From Bacillota bacterium (lineage in GTDB: Bacteria; Bacillota; Clostridia; Acetivibrionales; DTU013): 14,846 nt of DNA. Below the pieces are notes generated by a model. It saw only the letters and a program-made list of their open reading frames with translations, did no database searches and was not told where the DNA came from. The stretch lies in the NCBI GenBank assembly GCA_023439545.1, contig JAEXNT010000014.1, positions 1-14,846 of the forward strand, written 5' to 3'. Below, one piece after another: positions 1 to 6,498 of the stretch. Position 1 is the stretch's first letter. Each line of letters opens with the position of its first letter. Position numbers and translations under genes: made by a program.

Positions 1-47
1 AAAAGAGAGAGGCCGGGCTGCATAATGCCGTCAGCCGGCCGCTCTCC
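1..47 (-). terminator. Rho-independent terminator of the SLH gene
   Basis: Read on the minus strand, GAGAG-C-GGCCGG-CTG (47 to about 32) pairs with CAG-CCCGGCC-TCTC (20 to about 5). The stem is GC-rich with one mismatch/bulge, the loop is about 11 nt, and a run of T follows at 4-1. It lies 13 nt past the stop codon of the SLH gene. The T-tract runs into the window edge, so its full length is not visible. Confidence 0.8.
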
Positions 48-59
48 ATATATGCAATA

Positions 60-755
60 TTACTTTACCGTCTCCGGTACCGATGGATCTGCAGAAGACG
101 GATAAGGGTTAGCCTTCAGCAGTTCCAATGCATTATACACTTGTTCGGCTGCTTCCGCCCGGGTCAGTTCAGCCTTGGGATTAAACCTGCCGTCCGTATC
201 CAATTTCACGATTCCGTACTTCAATGCCCTTTGAATTGCCCCGCTGTATTCGACCTTAACCTGATCGGCATCGGAATATTCCAGATACATCATATTGATC
301 ATGGGAAGCTGGCCGTATTTCTCAGTGGCAATCATCAACTGGTATGTAAACCCTTCCTTCGTCATGTTTTGGCTGGGATCGATATCCACGGGAAAATCCA
401 AGCCGTTCACTGCGCCGATAATAAGAGCTTGACTGTACCAGGCGTTATCTTTGGCCTTTTTAAAGTAATCTGTCGCCTTTGGCGCCCTAAAAAACCTGAT
501 GGAATCCATGTTCAGGCCGAAGGCACTTACGAACAACTGGATGCTTTGCGCAGCAGTTATCTTGCTGTCAGGTGAAAAGACGCCGTCGGACATTCCGCTG
601 ATAATTCCTCTATCTTGAAGCGCGATTATCTTATCTTTCGCGGAACTGTTCTCCAGATCCTTAAAGGGCGTACCTGCCGCAAATACGCTTCCGGTTACTG
701 AGAGTGTCAGCAATGCTGCGGTTGAAAGTGCGGCGATTTTATTTCTCATTTTCAT
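60..755 (-). CDS. Secreted protein made only of SLH-type repeats
   Basis: A 231-residue exported protein. The start is the ATG at 755, because AGGTG lies 6 nt upstream; the in-frame GTG at 764 is inside that Shine-Dalgarno sequence. Residues 1-27 are a signal peptide (KMRNK, then a hydrophobic run, then VFAA). The mature part is three consecutive SLH-like units: about 28-75 (TPFKDLENSSAKDKIIAL, then GIISGMSDGVFSPDSKIT), about 95-140 (degenerate; WYSQALIIGAVNGL), and about 157-210 (YSDADQVKVEYSGAIQRALK, then GRFNPKAELTRAEAAEQ). SLH triplets normally anchor exoproteins non-covalently to pyruvylated secondary cell-wall polymer. No enzymatic or adhesive domain is attached, so it may be a small S-layer or wall-coating protein. 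It is a single-gene unit with its own terminator. The SLH assignment is firm; the role is inferred. Confidence 0.88.
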   Translation of the reverse strand: MKMRNKIAALSTAALLTLSVTGSVFAAGTPFKDLENSSAKDKIIALQDRGIISGMSDGVFSPDSKITAAQSIQLFVSAFGLNMDSIRFFRAPKATDYFKKAKDNAWYSQALIIGAVNGLDFPVDIDPSQNMTKEGFTYQLMIATEKYGQLPMINMMYLEYSDADQVKVEYSGAIQRALKYGIVKLDTDGRFNPKAELTRAEAAEQVYNALELLKANPYPSSADPSVPETVK

Positions 756-857
756 AGAATTCACCTCGTAGTTTTTAATAAATATTTTCCATATCTATTC
801 GACGCAGATCCGGGCCTAATAGTTCCTTGATAAATTCTGCCGATGCCATAAACAAAT

Positions 858-892
858 ATGACACACTGATGACAGATTGCGATGCGTATAAT
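858..892 (+). promoter_or_regulatory. Candidate promoter with direct repeats, nitroreductase gene
   Basis: A perfect -10 box TATAAT lies at 887-892, about 24 nt before the ATG. The -35 position has no good TTGACA match. It is covered instead by two direct copies of ATGACA at 858-863 and 869-874, spaced 11 bp apart (one helical turn). This arrangement would suit an activator-dependent promoter; that is an inference. Confidence 0.35.
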
Positions 893-915
893 TTACTTTA
901 ACAGGAGGGATTTCA

Positions 916-1539
916 ATGGATGTATATAAGGCTATTTACACAAGAAGAACAGTGCGGGATTTCAAGGAAAAGAAAATCGGTACGGAAATTGTCAGAAAGC
1001 TTCTGGATGCAGGTATGCAGGCGCCGTCCAACAACCATATGCGCGAATGGGAGTTTATCGTCATAAATGATAGATCGGCAAGGCTTGAGATCGCCGGTAA
1101 GGTAAGTGACAGCGAATCCGAAGAAGACGCCGTAAGGAAAATAGACAGCTGGGGGCTCACCGACAAGTATCAGCGTGACATGTATATCGACGCCATCCCG
1201 AAACAATACAGGATGCTTCTGAATGCAGCGTGTCTCATCATTCCATGCTTCCGCCAGTCCAATCTGCTGAAACCGCAGCATTTGTTCTCTCTCAACCCGT
1301 TTGCGTCGATATGGTGCTGCATAGAAAATATCCTTCTCGCCGCTGTGGATGAGGGTATCTACGGAGTGACAATGATTCCATCGGATGAAGAGGCTGCATA
1401 TCTGAAAAAGGTACTGAACGTACCGGTCGATTATGAAATCCCATGCTATATCGCGCTGGGATATCCGAATGCCGATGTGAATAAAATACCGCAGCATTCG
1501 TTCAATGTCGAAGAAAAAATCCATATAGACAAGTGGTGA
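916..1539 (+). CDS. Nitroreductase-family FMN oxidoreductase
   Basis: A 207-residue cytoplasmic flavoprotein of the nitroreductase fold. Family members are usually homodimers that bind FMN and use NAD(P)H to reduce nitro compounds, quinones or related acceptors; the substrate cannot be read here. The N-terminal FMN-phosphate motif is clear (YTRRTVRDF, about residues 8-16), followed by APSNNHMREWEFIVI (about 36-50), the usual second flavin contact. The C-terminal half keeps the dimer-core segment (ASIWCCIENILLAAVDEGIYG) and the IALGYPN strand. The ATG at 916 is preceded by AGGAGGGA at good spacing. The length is normal for the short nitroreductases. The gene lies upstream of the DUF5680 gene in the same direction, but that gene has its own predicted promoter, so co-transcription is uncertain. 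Confidence 0.9.
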   Translation: MDVYKAIYTRRTVRDFKEKKIGTEIVRKLLDAGMQAPSNNHMREWEFIVINDRSARLEIAGKVSDSESEEDAVRKIDSWGLTDKYQRDMYIDAIPKQYRMLLNAACLIIPCFRQSNLLKPQHLFSLNPFASIWCCIENILLAAVDEGIYGVTMIPSDEEAAYLKKVLNVPVDYEIPCYIALGYPNADVNKIPQHSFNVEEKIHIDKW

Positions 1540-1561
1540 GGTGCAACCGACAGTTTTTACT

Positions 1562-1590
1562 TTGGTATTAACGGCTGGTAGAAATATGAT
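1562..1590 (+). promoter_or_regulatory. Sigma-A-like promoter of the DUF5680 gene
   Basis: TTGGTA (1562-1567), a spacer of exactly 17 nt, and TATGAT (1585-1590) match 4/6 and 5/6 of the vegetative consensus. Transcription would start near 1597, giving a short leader before the Shine-Dalgarno sequence at 1614-1619. Confidence 0.5.
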
Positions 1591-1608
1591 ACCTGCTGCC
1601 GTATCATA
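1585..1608. repeat. Perfect 8-bp inverted repeat over the -10 box (operator candidate)
   Basis: TATGATAC (1585-1592) and GTATCATA (1601-1608) are exact inverted copies around an 8-nt spacer. The left arm contains the predicted -10 box and the predicted start point lies in the spacer. No T-tract follows, so a terminator is unlikely. A dimeric repressor site is the simplest reading. Confidence 0.5.
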
Positions 1609-1625
1609 AAATTGAGGTGTTGAGA

Positions 1626-2078
1626 ATGAATCTTCCGGATAATGAAAATGTGATTGACTTCCTGCTGCGTGCAAAGAAAGCCACTTATGCGGCTCATGGG
1701 GCGGAAATCGAGCCTTCCAGGCCAAATTCGCACGATCTGCAATATGTGGAAGGTGATCTGAAGTATATCGACACTTACCTAGGAGGAGAAAGATTCTCAG
1801 GGGAAGAGGCCATGTGGTACAACAACATACCCTTCTGGGCGATGAATTATACCGGAAGGATAGTCGCTGACGGCTTCTCAGGGGACTTCCTGAAGGAAAG
1901 CCTCCTGCTGGTTCCCAAAGAATACCCGTATCGCGGGCCGCTGGCATATCAAAACGGTCAATATGTTTACCATTGCATGATAAACGGGGAATTTGAGTGG
2001 TTCATAGGATATGAGGAGATTTTCAGCAGCGGTATCAAGGTGTATGAATGTAATTTTCACGGCGGTCGTGTGAAATAA
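1626..2078 (+). CDS. DUF5680 domain protein
   Basis: A 150-residue soluble protein with no signal peptide or membrane segment. The start is the ATG at 1626: GAGGTG at 1614-1619 is 6 nt upstream, while the longer reading from GTG 1617 begins inside that Shine-Dalgarno sequence. The sequence follows the DUF5680 pattern through most of its length: FLLRAKKATYAAHGAE, RPNSHDLQYVEGDLKYIDTY, LGGERFSGEEAMW, PFWAMNYTGRI, GFSGDFLKESLL, and a C-terminal FEWFIGYEEIFSSGIKVYEC. The family has no established biochemical function as far as I know. It often occurs alone or fused to helix-turn-helix domains; no such domain is present here. The last 44 nt overlap the 3' end of the convergent MFS gene. Family call from memory of the pattern, fairly sure. 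Confidence 0.85.
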   Translation: MNLPDNENVIDFLLRAKKATYAAHGAEIEPSRPNSHDLQYVEGDLKYIDTYLGGERFSGEEAMWYNNIPFWAMNYTGRIVADGFSGDFLKESLLLVPKEYPYRGPLAYQNGQYVYHCMINGEFEWFIGYEEIFSSGIKVYECNFHGGRVK

Positions 2079-3237
2079 GCCGGTCCCATGCTAAAAGGAC
2101 GATCATGCCCACAGTACCGGCAATTGCAATTATGAAGGTAAGCGGCCAAATGTAATTCAGGCCTGTCTCCTGGATAAACTTACCCGCTACTGAAGTACCC
2201 AATGCCGCACCTGCGCTCCAGCTAAGCGAGCCCAAGGCGTTGAAACGCGCCCTGAAATTGCTCGGGCTGTTGTCGGCCAGGTATACCCCGAAATTTGTGA
2301 CTACCAGGATCTCTCCCAGGGTCCAGATCACCGTGGAAACTATGAACAGCAAATAGCTATGGATCAGACCGAGCATGCCGAAACCGACGGCATATACGAG
2401 GCCGGCTATCATTATGTTGGCAAGAGGCTTCAGGTGCTTTGTGAGCGAGGTGATCGCCACAGTGCAGAATATCACTGTTATAGCGTTTATACTCATCAAA
2501 AACCCGAATTTGCTTGCTCCGGTACTGCCAAAAACCGCATCGGTGGTCAGCGGTAATGAGAATCTGTGCTGTGCGTATACGAAGCAATACAGCATATATA
2601 TCAGTAAAAATGCTGCTATCTGGGGCCGTTTCAGCAAAACAGTGAAGATGTTCCCTTCTTCTTTCTTTTCCTTTTCTGTATAAACAGTCTCTTCAAGGTT
2701 TTCAGGCTTAATTTCCTTAACGTTTTTCCATATCAGAAATATCGCTATGAACGAAGTGAGAGCATCACCTATAAACAGCATCGGTAAGAAATTATTGAAA
2801 AGAAAGCCGGCTATGATAGGCCCCAGGGCAACTCCTATATTGATGCCCAGGTATTGGAGCGAGAAGCCCTGCTGCCTTTGCTGCGGAGGCAGTATGTCGG
2901 TTATTATGGCATTTAGCGGCGGTCTTACGGCGCCTGAAAAGAAGGTTGAAAGCAAAAGCAATATAACGATCGGAACGGGATCTCTCAAAAATGCGCAGGG
3001 CAGCAAGGATAAAGCCGCACCACCCTGTGCGATAAGGTAGGTCCTCTTTCTTCCAAACTCATCCGCGAGCTTGCCGCCTATGAATGACGAAGGAATTCCC
3101 ACAAGTGAGGATATAGTAACGATAATACCCGCAATTTCAAACGAAAGGCCAATCTTTATGGTAAGATACATCGTTAGGAAAGGCATTACAAAGTCGCCAA
3201 ATCTATTGATTATGGTAGCCCCAAACATTATGTACAT
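2035..3237 (-). CDS. MFS transporter, 5' end probably disrupted by a 1-nt deletion
   Basis: About 12 hydrophobic segments in 400 residues define a major facilitator superfamily carrier of the drug-exporter type (proton-coupled efflux in the cytoplasmic membrane; substrate unknown). Motif A is clear between helices 2 and 3 (IGGKLADEFGRKRTYL). A charged loop (KEIKPENLEETVYTEKEKKEE) separates the two halves. The ATG at 3237 has no ribosome binding site and falls inside conserved N-terminal sequence. The 20-odd codons upstream read KFASTYGGLPRN in frame, which looks like the normal family N-terminus, but they contain no start codon and are closed by a TGA. One extra T in the T4 run at 3277-3280 would join the ATG at 3284 to this frame as MVFIKFASTYGGLPRN. 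The gene is therefore either translated from the weak internal ATG, mutated, or mis-sequenced. Its 3' end overlaps the DUF5680 gene. Confidence 0.85.
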   Translation of the reverse strand: MYIMFGATIINRFGDFVMPFLTMYLTIKIGLSFEIAGIIVTISSLVGIPSSFIGGKLADEFGRKRTYLIAQGGAALSLLPCAFLRDPVPIVILLLLSTFFSGAVRPPLNAIITDILPPQQRQQGFSLQYLGINIGVALGPIIAGFLFNNFLPMLFIGDALTSFIAIFLIWKNVKEIKPENLEETVYTEKEKKEEGNIFTVLLKRPQIAAFLLIYMLYCFVYAQHRFSLPLTTDAVFGSTGASKFGFLMSINAITVIFCTVAITSLTKHLKPLANIMIAGLVYAVGFGMLGLIHSYLLFIVSTVIWTLGEILVVTNFGVYLADNSPSNFRARFNALGSLSWSAGAALGTSVAGKFIQETGLNYIWPLTFIIAIAGTVGMIVLLAWDRLISHDRRENYIHTP

Positions 3238-3352
3238 GTTTCTGGGAAGCCCGCCGTATGTGCTTGCAAATTTTATAAAACCATCTCGTTTCTTTTCAGA
3301 TCACCCTGGCGCAACAATATAGTCGGCCGGAAACATTATCGGGTTATGTTAC

Positions 3353-3381
3353 AGCATAATGCTTTTTTCCTTTTAAGGCAA
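3353..3381 (-). promoter_or_regulatory. Candidate promoter of the MFS gene
   Basis: On the minus strand TTGCCT (3381-3376), a 17-nt spacer and TATGCT (3358-3353) each match 4/6 of the sigma-A consensus. Initiation near 3346 would leave about 60 nt before the ATG at 3284. This fits that upstream start better than the weak ATG at 3237. Confidence 0.4.
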
Positions 3382-3425
3382 TAAGCTTGAGAAATTTTTA
3401 AAGATGGTCATATGGAAAATGTCGT

Positions 3426-3617
3426 TCAAACTATCGCAGCGGTCAAGCTCTGTTTGACAACGCTATCGGCCATCCTGTCTGAAAGATTGATCCCGAGAGT
3501 GTTCGCATAGACCTTTACCAGTATTCTCTTGATATCATTAGAGAAAACCTCCTCATTCAGCCGGCATGCAAAAAGAATAATCAGATTTACCCTGTTTTTG
3601 AATTCAACGAAACTCAT
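3426..3617 (-). CDS. Doubtful small ORF, 63 residues
   Basis: I do not recognise this protein. It begins with ATG after a GGGGG run 6 nt upstream, an imperfect but possible ribosome binding site. The product is soluble, basic and probably helical (SFVEFKNRVNLIILFACRL, then EVFSNDIKRILVKVYA), with a hydrophobic stretch of about 8 residues that is too short to span a membrane. It lies in the gap upstream of the MFS gene, in the same direction, 189 nt from it, with no clear promoter of its own. It could be a real small gene or a chance open frame. Confidence 0.3.
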   Translation of the reverse strand: MSFVEFKNRVNLIILFACRLNEEVFSNDIKRILVKVYANTLGINLSDRMADSVVKQSLTAAIV

Positions 3618-3821
3618 AATAGCCCCCGTGTTATCGAAAGATACTATATAATTCGAATTTGGACGGTAATTTCAGGGAACAAATTTTATGTAAATTATCC
3701 CAGACTTACTTTGCAGCTTAAAATATCCATGGCTATGAAGTACAATTTGAATGCCCTATATAACATGGTCGGTCAAACGTTCTGGACCAATATAAGCGGG
3801 TTGTATTATAAATAATATTTA

Positions 3822-3850
3822 TTGATTTTTTTCAATAAGCATAGTAGAAT
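3822..3850 (+). promoter_or_regulatory. Sigma-A-like promoter of the chemoreceptor gene
   Basis: TTGATT (3822-3827), a 17-nt spacer and TAGAAT (3845-3850) match 4/6 and 5/6 of the consensus. Initiation near 3857 gives a leader of about 50 nt. I found no sigma-D/sigma-28 motility promoter pattern here. Confidence 0.45.
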
Positions 3851-3859
3851 TTTACTATG
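3840..3859. repeat. 7-bp inverted repeat over the chemoreceptor -10 box
   Basis: CATAGTA (3840-3846) and TACTATG (3853-3859) are exact inverted copies around a 6-nt spacer. The repeat spans the predicted -10 box and the start point. It may be an operator, or a short hairpin if transcribed from further upstream. Confidence 0.4.
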
Positions 3860-3905
3860 TATTCCCATTTCGTAATGAAATTTTATATCGGGAAAGGAAA
3901 ATACG

Positions 3906-5957
3906 ATGAGGATCGGACTTAGGGGCAAATTGATTTTCGCCATTGTTTCACTGCTAATTATCGCTTTCACCGCCGTTGCCGTTTCGGGATATCTTGAACT
4001 GAAAAGCTTTGCAGACAATCAGGCCGAAACACAGATAAAAACAAAAACAGATTATATGCATGAAAAAATCAATAGCTTTTTCATGGCGAGGCAGATGCTT
4101 TTAACCGAGGAGCTTAAAAACCTGAAAAACGTCCTTGGAACAGCCGGTTTCGGAACAGCAGAATTCGAAGAAGCAAGAAACGATGTCCGGAAGCGTCTCT
4201 TATCAGAATACGATAATTTAAAAAATGAGTATGGAATTATCGATATATACGTCGGTTATCAGGATGGCAGCATAGACTGCGGCTCCGGCTGGGCGCCTGA
4301 CGATCCGGCCTGGAAGGCAAATGAGCGGTCCTGGTACACGATCGCTGCAGCCGATAAAGATAAATTGGTTTATACTGATGTTTACATAGATGCTCATACC
4401 AAAAAGCCTGTGGTTACGATATCACAGCTGCTCGTTACGGGAAGCGGTGATGACTATGCCGTTGTGGGACTGGACATCGGGCTGGCTCAATTAGTCGATC
4501 TATTCTCACAGGAGAAAATCGGGAAATCAGGCTATCCGTTTTTAATCGATCAAACGGGCAGGTTTGTTATACACCCCCAATATGCCTTTAACGAAGACGC
4601 TGCAAAAGCGGATACCATTTTCAATATAAGCGGGGGGAGCCTGAAAGAGGTCGGTGAGAAAATATTGTCCCTGTCATCGGCAATCATTCAAGGCAAATTG
4701 GCCGGCAACGACAAGATTTATTATTCCGAAGCGGTAAATGGCACAGGATTTTATCTCGTTTCAACGCTTTTGAAATCCGATTTCTCAAGCGACCTGAACA
4801 GGCTGACGCTCACAATAGCCATTATCTTAACAGTATCAATACTATTTTTCATTATTTTCATTACAATTTTCATCCGCCGTATCACCATGATAATCAACAG
4901 CATTGCGGACGGGATGAAACAAATGGCGGAAGGAAATCTGGATTTTAAAATGAAGGATATAGTCAGGAATGATGAACTCGGCGTTCTGGCTGATTCGATG
5001 GGAAGCATGAGACGATCCCTTAAAGATATCATACTGGCTATAAAGAGCGAAGCCGGCAATGTAAACAAGGCACTGGCAATCTCCTCCGATAGTATTTGCG
5101 AACTAACGGCGAACCTTGAAGAAACCTCAGCCGCAGTGGAGAAGATATCTGCAGGGATGGAGGAAACGGCTTCTTCGACTGAGGAAATCAATGCCACGTC
5201 ATTGGAAATAGAAAACGCAGTTGAAGTTATAGCCGTGAAAGCCCAGGAAGGGGCGATCAAGGCAAACGATATAAGCAGAACGGCTATGAACATGAGGGAT
5301 AACTCGGTTACACTTCAAAGGGAAGCGGACGAAACTCGCTCCGGCATTAAAAAAACCATGGATGATGCATTGGATAAAATTAAAGATGTGGAACAGATCA
5401 AAATATTGTCGGCATCGATACTGCAGATATCTTCTCAAACAAACCTGCTGGCATTGAACGCCGCAATCGAATCGGCCAGAGCAGGCGAGGCAGGCAAGGG
5501 ATTTTCCGTGGTTGCGGAGGAAATCAGGAAATTGGCGGAAGATTCCAAAAATACCGTGAGCCAGATACAGGCAACGGTTGGCGGAGTGGTTGAGGCGGTA
5601 TCCAATCTCGCCGACAATTCAAAACATACGTTGGAGTATATAGAAACAAAAGTAGTAGACAGTTACAGGGAGTCGGTTTCGGTCGGAGAGAACTATAACA
5701 ATGACGCTTCGTACATTAACGACCTTGTTAATGATCTCAGCGCCACCTCCGAACAGCTTCTGGCCTCTATCAAATCAGTAAGCGAAGTGATCAGCCAGAT
5801 TTCGGAGGCTAGCATTGAAGGCGCCGAAGGAACAAGCGATATCTCGGACAGGATACGTAAAATCAAATACCGGGCAGATGATGTCAAGGTGCAATCAGAG
5901 CAGGTGAAACAGAGTGTGGATCACCTGGAAGCGACAGTTTCAAAATTCAAAGTGTAG
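3906..5957 (+). CDS. Methyl-accepting chemotaxis protein, double-Cache sensor
   Basis: A 683-residue transmembrane chemoreceptor that would control CheA/CheW signalling to the flagellar motor. Helix TM1 is at about 8-30. The extracytoplasmic sensor, about 31-298, has the dCache_1 pattern: DIYVGYQDGS, RSWY (R141, W143, Y144), YTDVYIDA (Y160) and VVGLDIGL (D190). TM2 is at about 301-323, HAMP at about 324-377, and the coiled-coil signalling domain runs to the end with the conserved hairpin tip QTNLLALNAAIESARAGEAG from residue 511. There is no C-terminal NWETF-like pentapeptide for CheR/CheB tethering. The ATG at 3906 follows GGAAAGGA at about 6 nt. The sensor carries most of the residues known to bind amino acids in dCache_1 receptors, with W136 where Tyr is usual, so an amino-acid-like ligand is possible but unproven. 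No other chemotaxis gene is nearby. Confidence 0.95.
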   Translation: MRIGLRGKLIFAIVSLLIIAFTAVAVSGYLELKSFADNQAETQIKTKTDYMHEKINSFFMARQMLLTEELKNLKNVLGTAGFGTAEFEEARNDVRKRLLSEYDNLKNEYGIIDIYVGYQDGSIDCGSGWAPDDPAWKANERSWYTIAAADKDKLVYTDVYIDAHTKKPVVTISQLLVTGSGDDYAVVGLDIGLAQLVDLFSQEKIGKSGYPFLIDQTGRFVIHPQYAFNEDAAKADTIFNISGGSLKEVGEKILSLSSAIIQGKLAGNDKIYYSEAVNGTGFYLVSTLLKSDFSSDLNRLTLTIAIILTVSILFFIIFITIFIRRITMIINSIADGMKQMAEGNLDFKMKDIVRNDELGVLADSMGSMRRSLKDIILAIKSEAGNVNKALAISSDSICELTANLEETSAAVEKISAGMEETASSTEEINATSLEIENAVEVIAVKAQEGAIKANDISRTAMNMRDNSVTLQREADETRSGIKKTMDDALDKIKDVEQIKILSASILQISSQTNLLALNAAIESARAGEAGKGFSVVAEEIRKLAEDSKNTVSQIQATVGGVVEAVSNLADNSKHTLEYIETKVVDSYRESVSVGENYNNDASYINDLVNDLSATSEQLLASIKSVSEVISQISEASIEGAEGTSDISDRIRKIKYRADDVKVQSEQVKQSVDHLEATVSKFKV

Positions 5958-6168
5958 CCTTTTGGATGCCCTGCCGGACAAGATACCCACACACAGGGGT
6001 ATCAACGGATGCAGGACTTATATCGGCAAACAGTATTCATACCTCCGGAATTGACCCAGCCGGCGCGGCTCTCAAAAATCCGCTGTTGTTCGTTCTGAAA
6101 GCCGGGACCGATGCACCGGTAATCAGCGGAAACGCTGTTCCGGAAATGAAGGCTGCAGAGTTTTCGGG
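5958..6168. other. Convergent gap with two stem-loops, no gene supported
   Basis: This interval separates the 3' ends of the chemoreceptor gene and the spore protein gene. It contains an exact 7-bp inverted repeat GATACCC / GGGTATC (5982-5988 and 5997-6003). It also contains CAGCG-GAAA-CGCTG (6124-6137), a GNRA-tetraloop hairpin flanked by CCGG on both sides (6116-6119, 6140-6143). Neither has a T-tract, so neither is a classical terminator. A plus-strand open frame across it runs antisense through the spore protein gene and is rejected. Confidence 0.45.
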
Positions 6169-6348
6169 TCACTGTTCCATAAGACTTGAAACCGGGACCT
6201 CCTGCCTGTTTGTGGGTTCGCTGATCGGGTGTATCATGGCGGTTTCTTTGTTATCGTTCACACTTTCGATGTATATTGGTTTTCCGTTATAAGTAACATC
6301 AATCATTGTTGGAAGGGTAACGATTGTACTGGCACGTTTTTTATCCAT
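6169..6348 (-). CDS. sspH: Small acid-soluble spore protein, H-type
   Basis: A 59-residue protein matching the H-type SASP family over its whole length: an N-terminal KRAS, then the core IDVTYNGKPIYIESVN, then ETAMIHPISEP and the C-terminal QEVPVSSLMEQ. Bacillus SspH has the same layout (QRAKEI, VTYNGVPVYI, TARIYP, VPVSQL) and the same length. H-type SASPs are minor proteins made in the forespore and found in the spore core. They are unrelated to the major alpha/beta DNA-binding SASPs, and their exact role is not known. The ATG at 6348 is preceded by AAGGAGAG 7 nt upstream. The gene stands alone, downstream of the alcohol dehydrogenase terminator, so it should have its own promoter, presumably forespore-specific. 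It is direct evidence that the host forms endospores. Confidence 0.92.
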   Translation of the reverse strand: MDKKRASTIVTLPTMIDVTYNGKPIYIESVNDNKETAMIHPISEPTNRQEVPVSSLMEQ

Positions 6349-6433
6349 AGCTATTCTCTCCTTGAATCGTATAATTGTCTTTAGCTTCTCCTGATATGCT
6401 GCACGCTATTCCATTTGTAAAAATAGGTTGACA

Positions 6434-6470
6434 TAAAAAACAGCCCGGTACCGTATGGGTTCCGGGCTGC
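6434..6470 (-). terminator. Rho-independent terminator of the alcohol dehydrogenase gene
   Basis: On the minus strand CAGCCCGG (6469-6462) pairs exactly with CCGGGCTG (6448-6441). A further ACC/GGT pairing lies inside the loop, and TTTTTTATG follows (6440-6432). It is a textbook intrinsic terminator 29 nt after the stop codon. Confidence 0.93.
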
Positions 6471-6498
6471 TCGGTTGCAGGGAGCTATCTTGTATGAC

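Larger units (their letters stand above)
3618..3905. other. Intergenic stretch upstream of the chemoreceptor gene
   Basis: An AT-rich gap with no supported gene. It holds the 10-bp palindrome AATTCGAATT (3650-3659), the promoter and inverted repeat of the chemoreceptor gene near its right end, and a 28-codon open frame (3729-3815) without a ribosome binding site. I looked for the conserved blocks of a cyclic-di-GMP riboswitch, which often precedes clostridial chemoreceptor genes, and did not see them. Confidence 0.5.

Noticed and set aside
913..1947. Minus-strand 344-codon open frame opposite the nitroreductase and DUF5680 genes
   Set aside because: It is antisense to two well-supported genes, has low-complexity, Arg/Cys-rich shadow-type sequence, and lacks any domain or start signal.
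3729..3815. 28-codon plus-strand open frame (MAMKYNLNALYNMVGQ and on) before the chemoreceptor
   Set aside because: No Shine-Dalgarno sequence or promoter is evident, and such frames are common by chance in AT-rich DNA.
3618..3905. Cyclic-di-GMP riboswitch upstream of the chemoreceptor
   Set aside because: The conserved core blocks expected for class I or II are not visible on either strand.
5966..6292. Plus-strand 108-codon open frame after the chemoreceptor
   Set aside because: It runs antisense through the clearly recognisable spore protein gene, resembles nothing known and has no ribosome binding site.
6370..6399. Possible forespore sigma-G/F promoter for the spore protein gene (GCATA, 17 nt, CAATTATA on the minus strand)
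   Set aside because: The -10 match is imperfect and the implied start point would fall at the edge of the ribosome binding site. It is too weak to annotate.
6428..6460. Perfect TTGACA on the plus strand near 6428
   Set aside because: No -10 box lies 16-18 nt downstream, the region is the alcohol dehydrogenase terminator, and no plus-strand gene follows.
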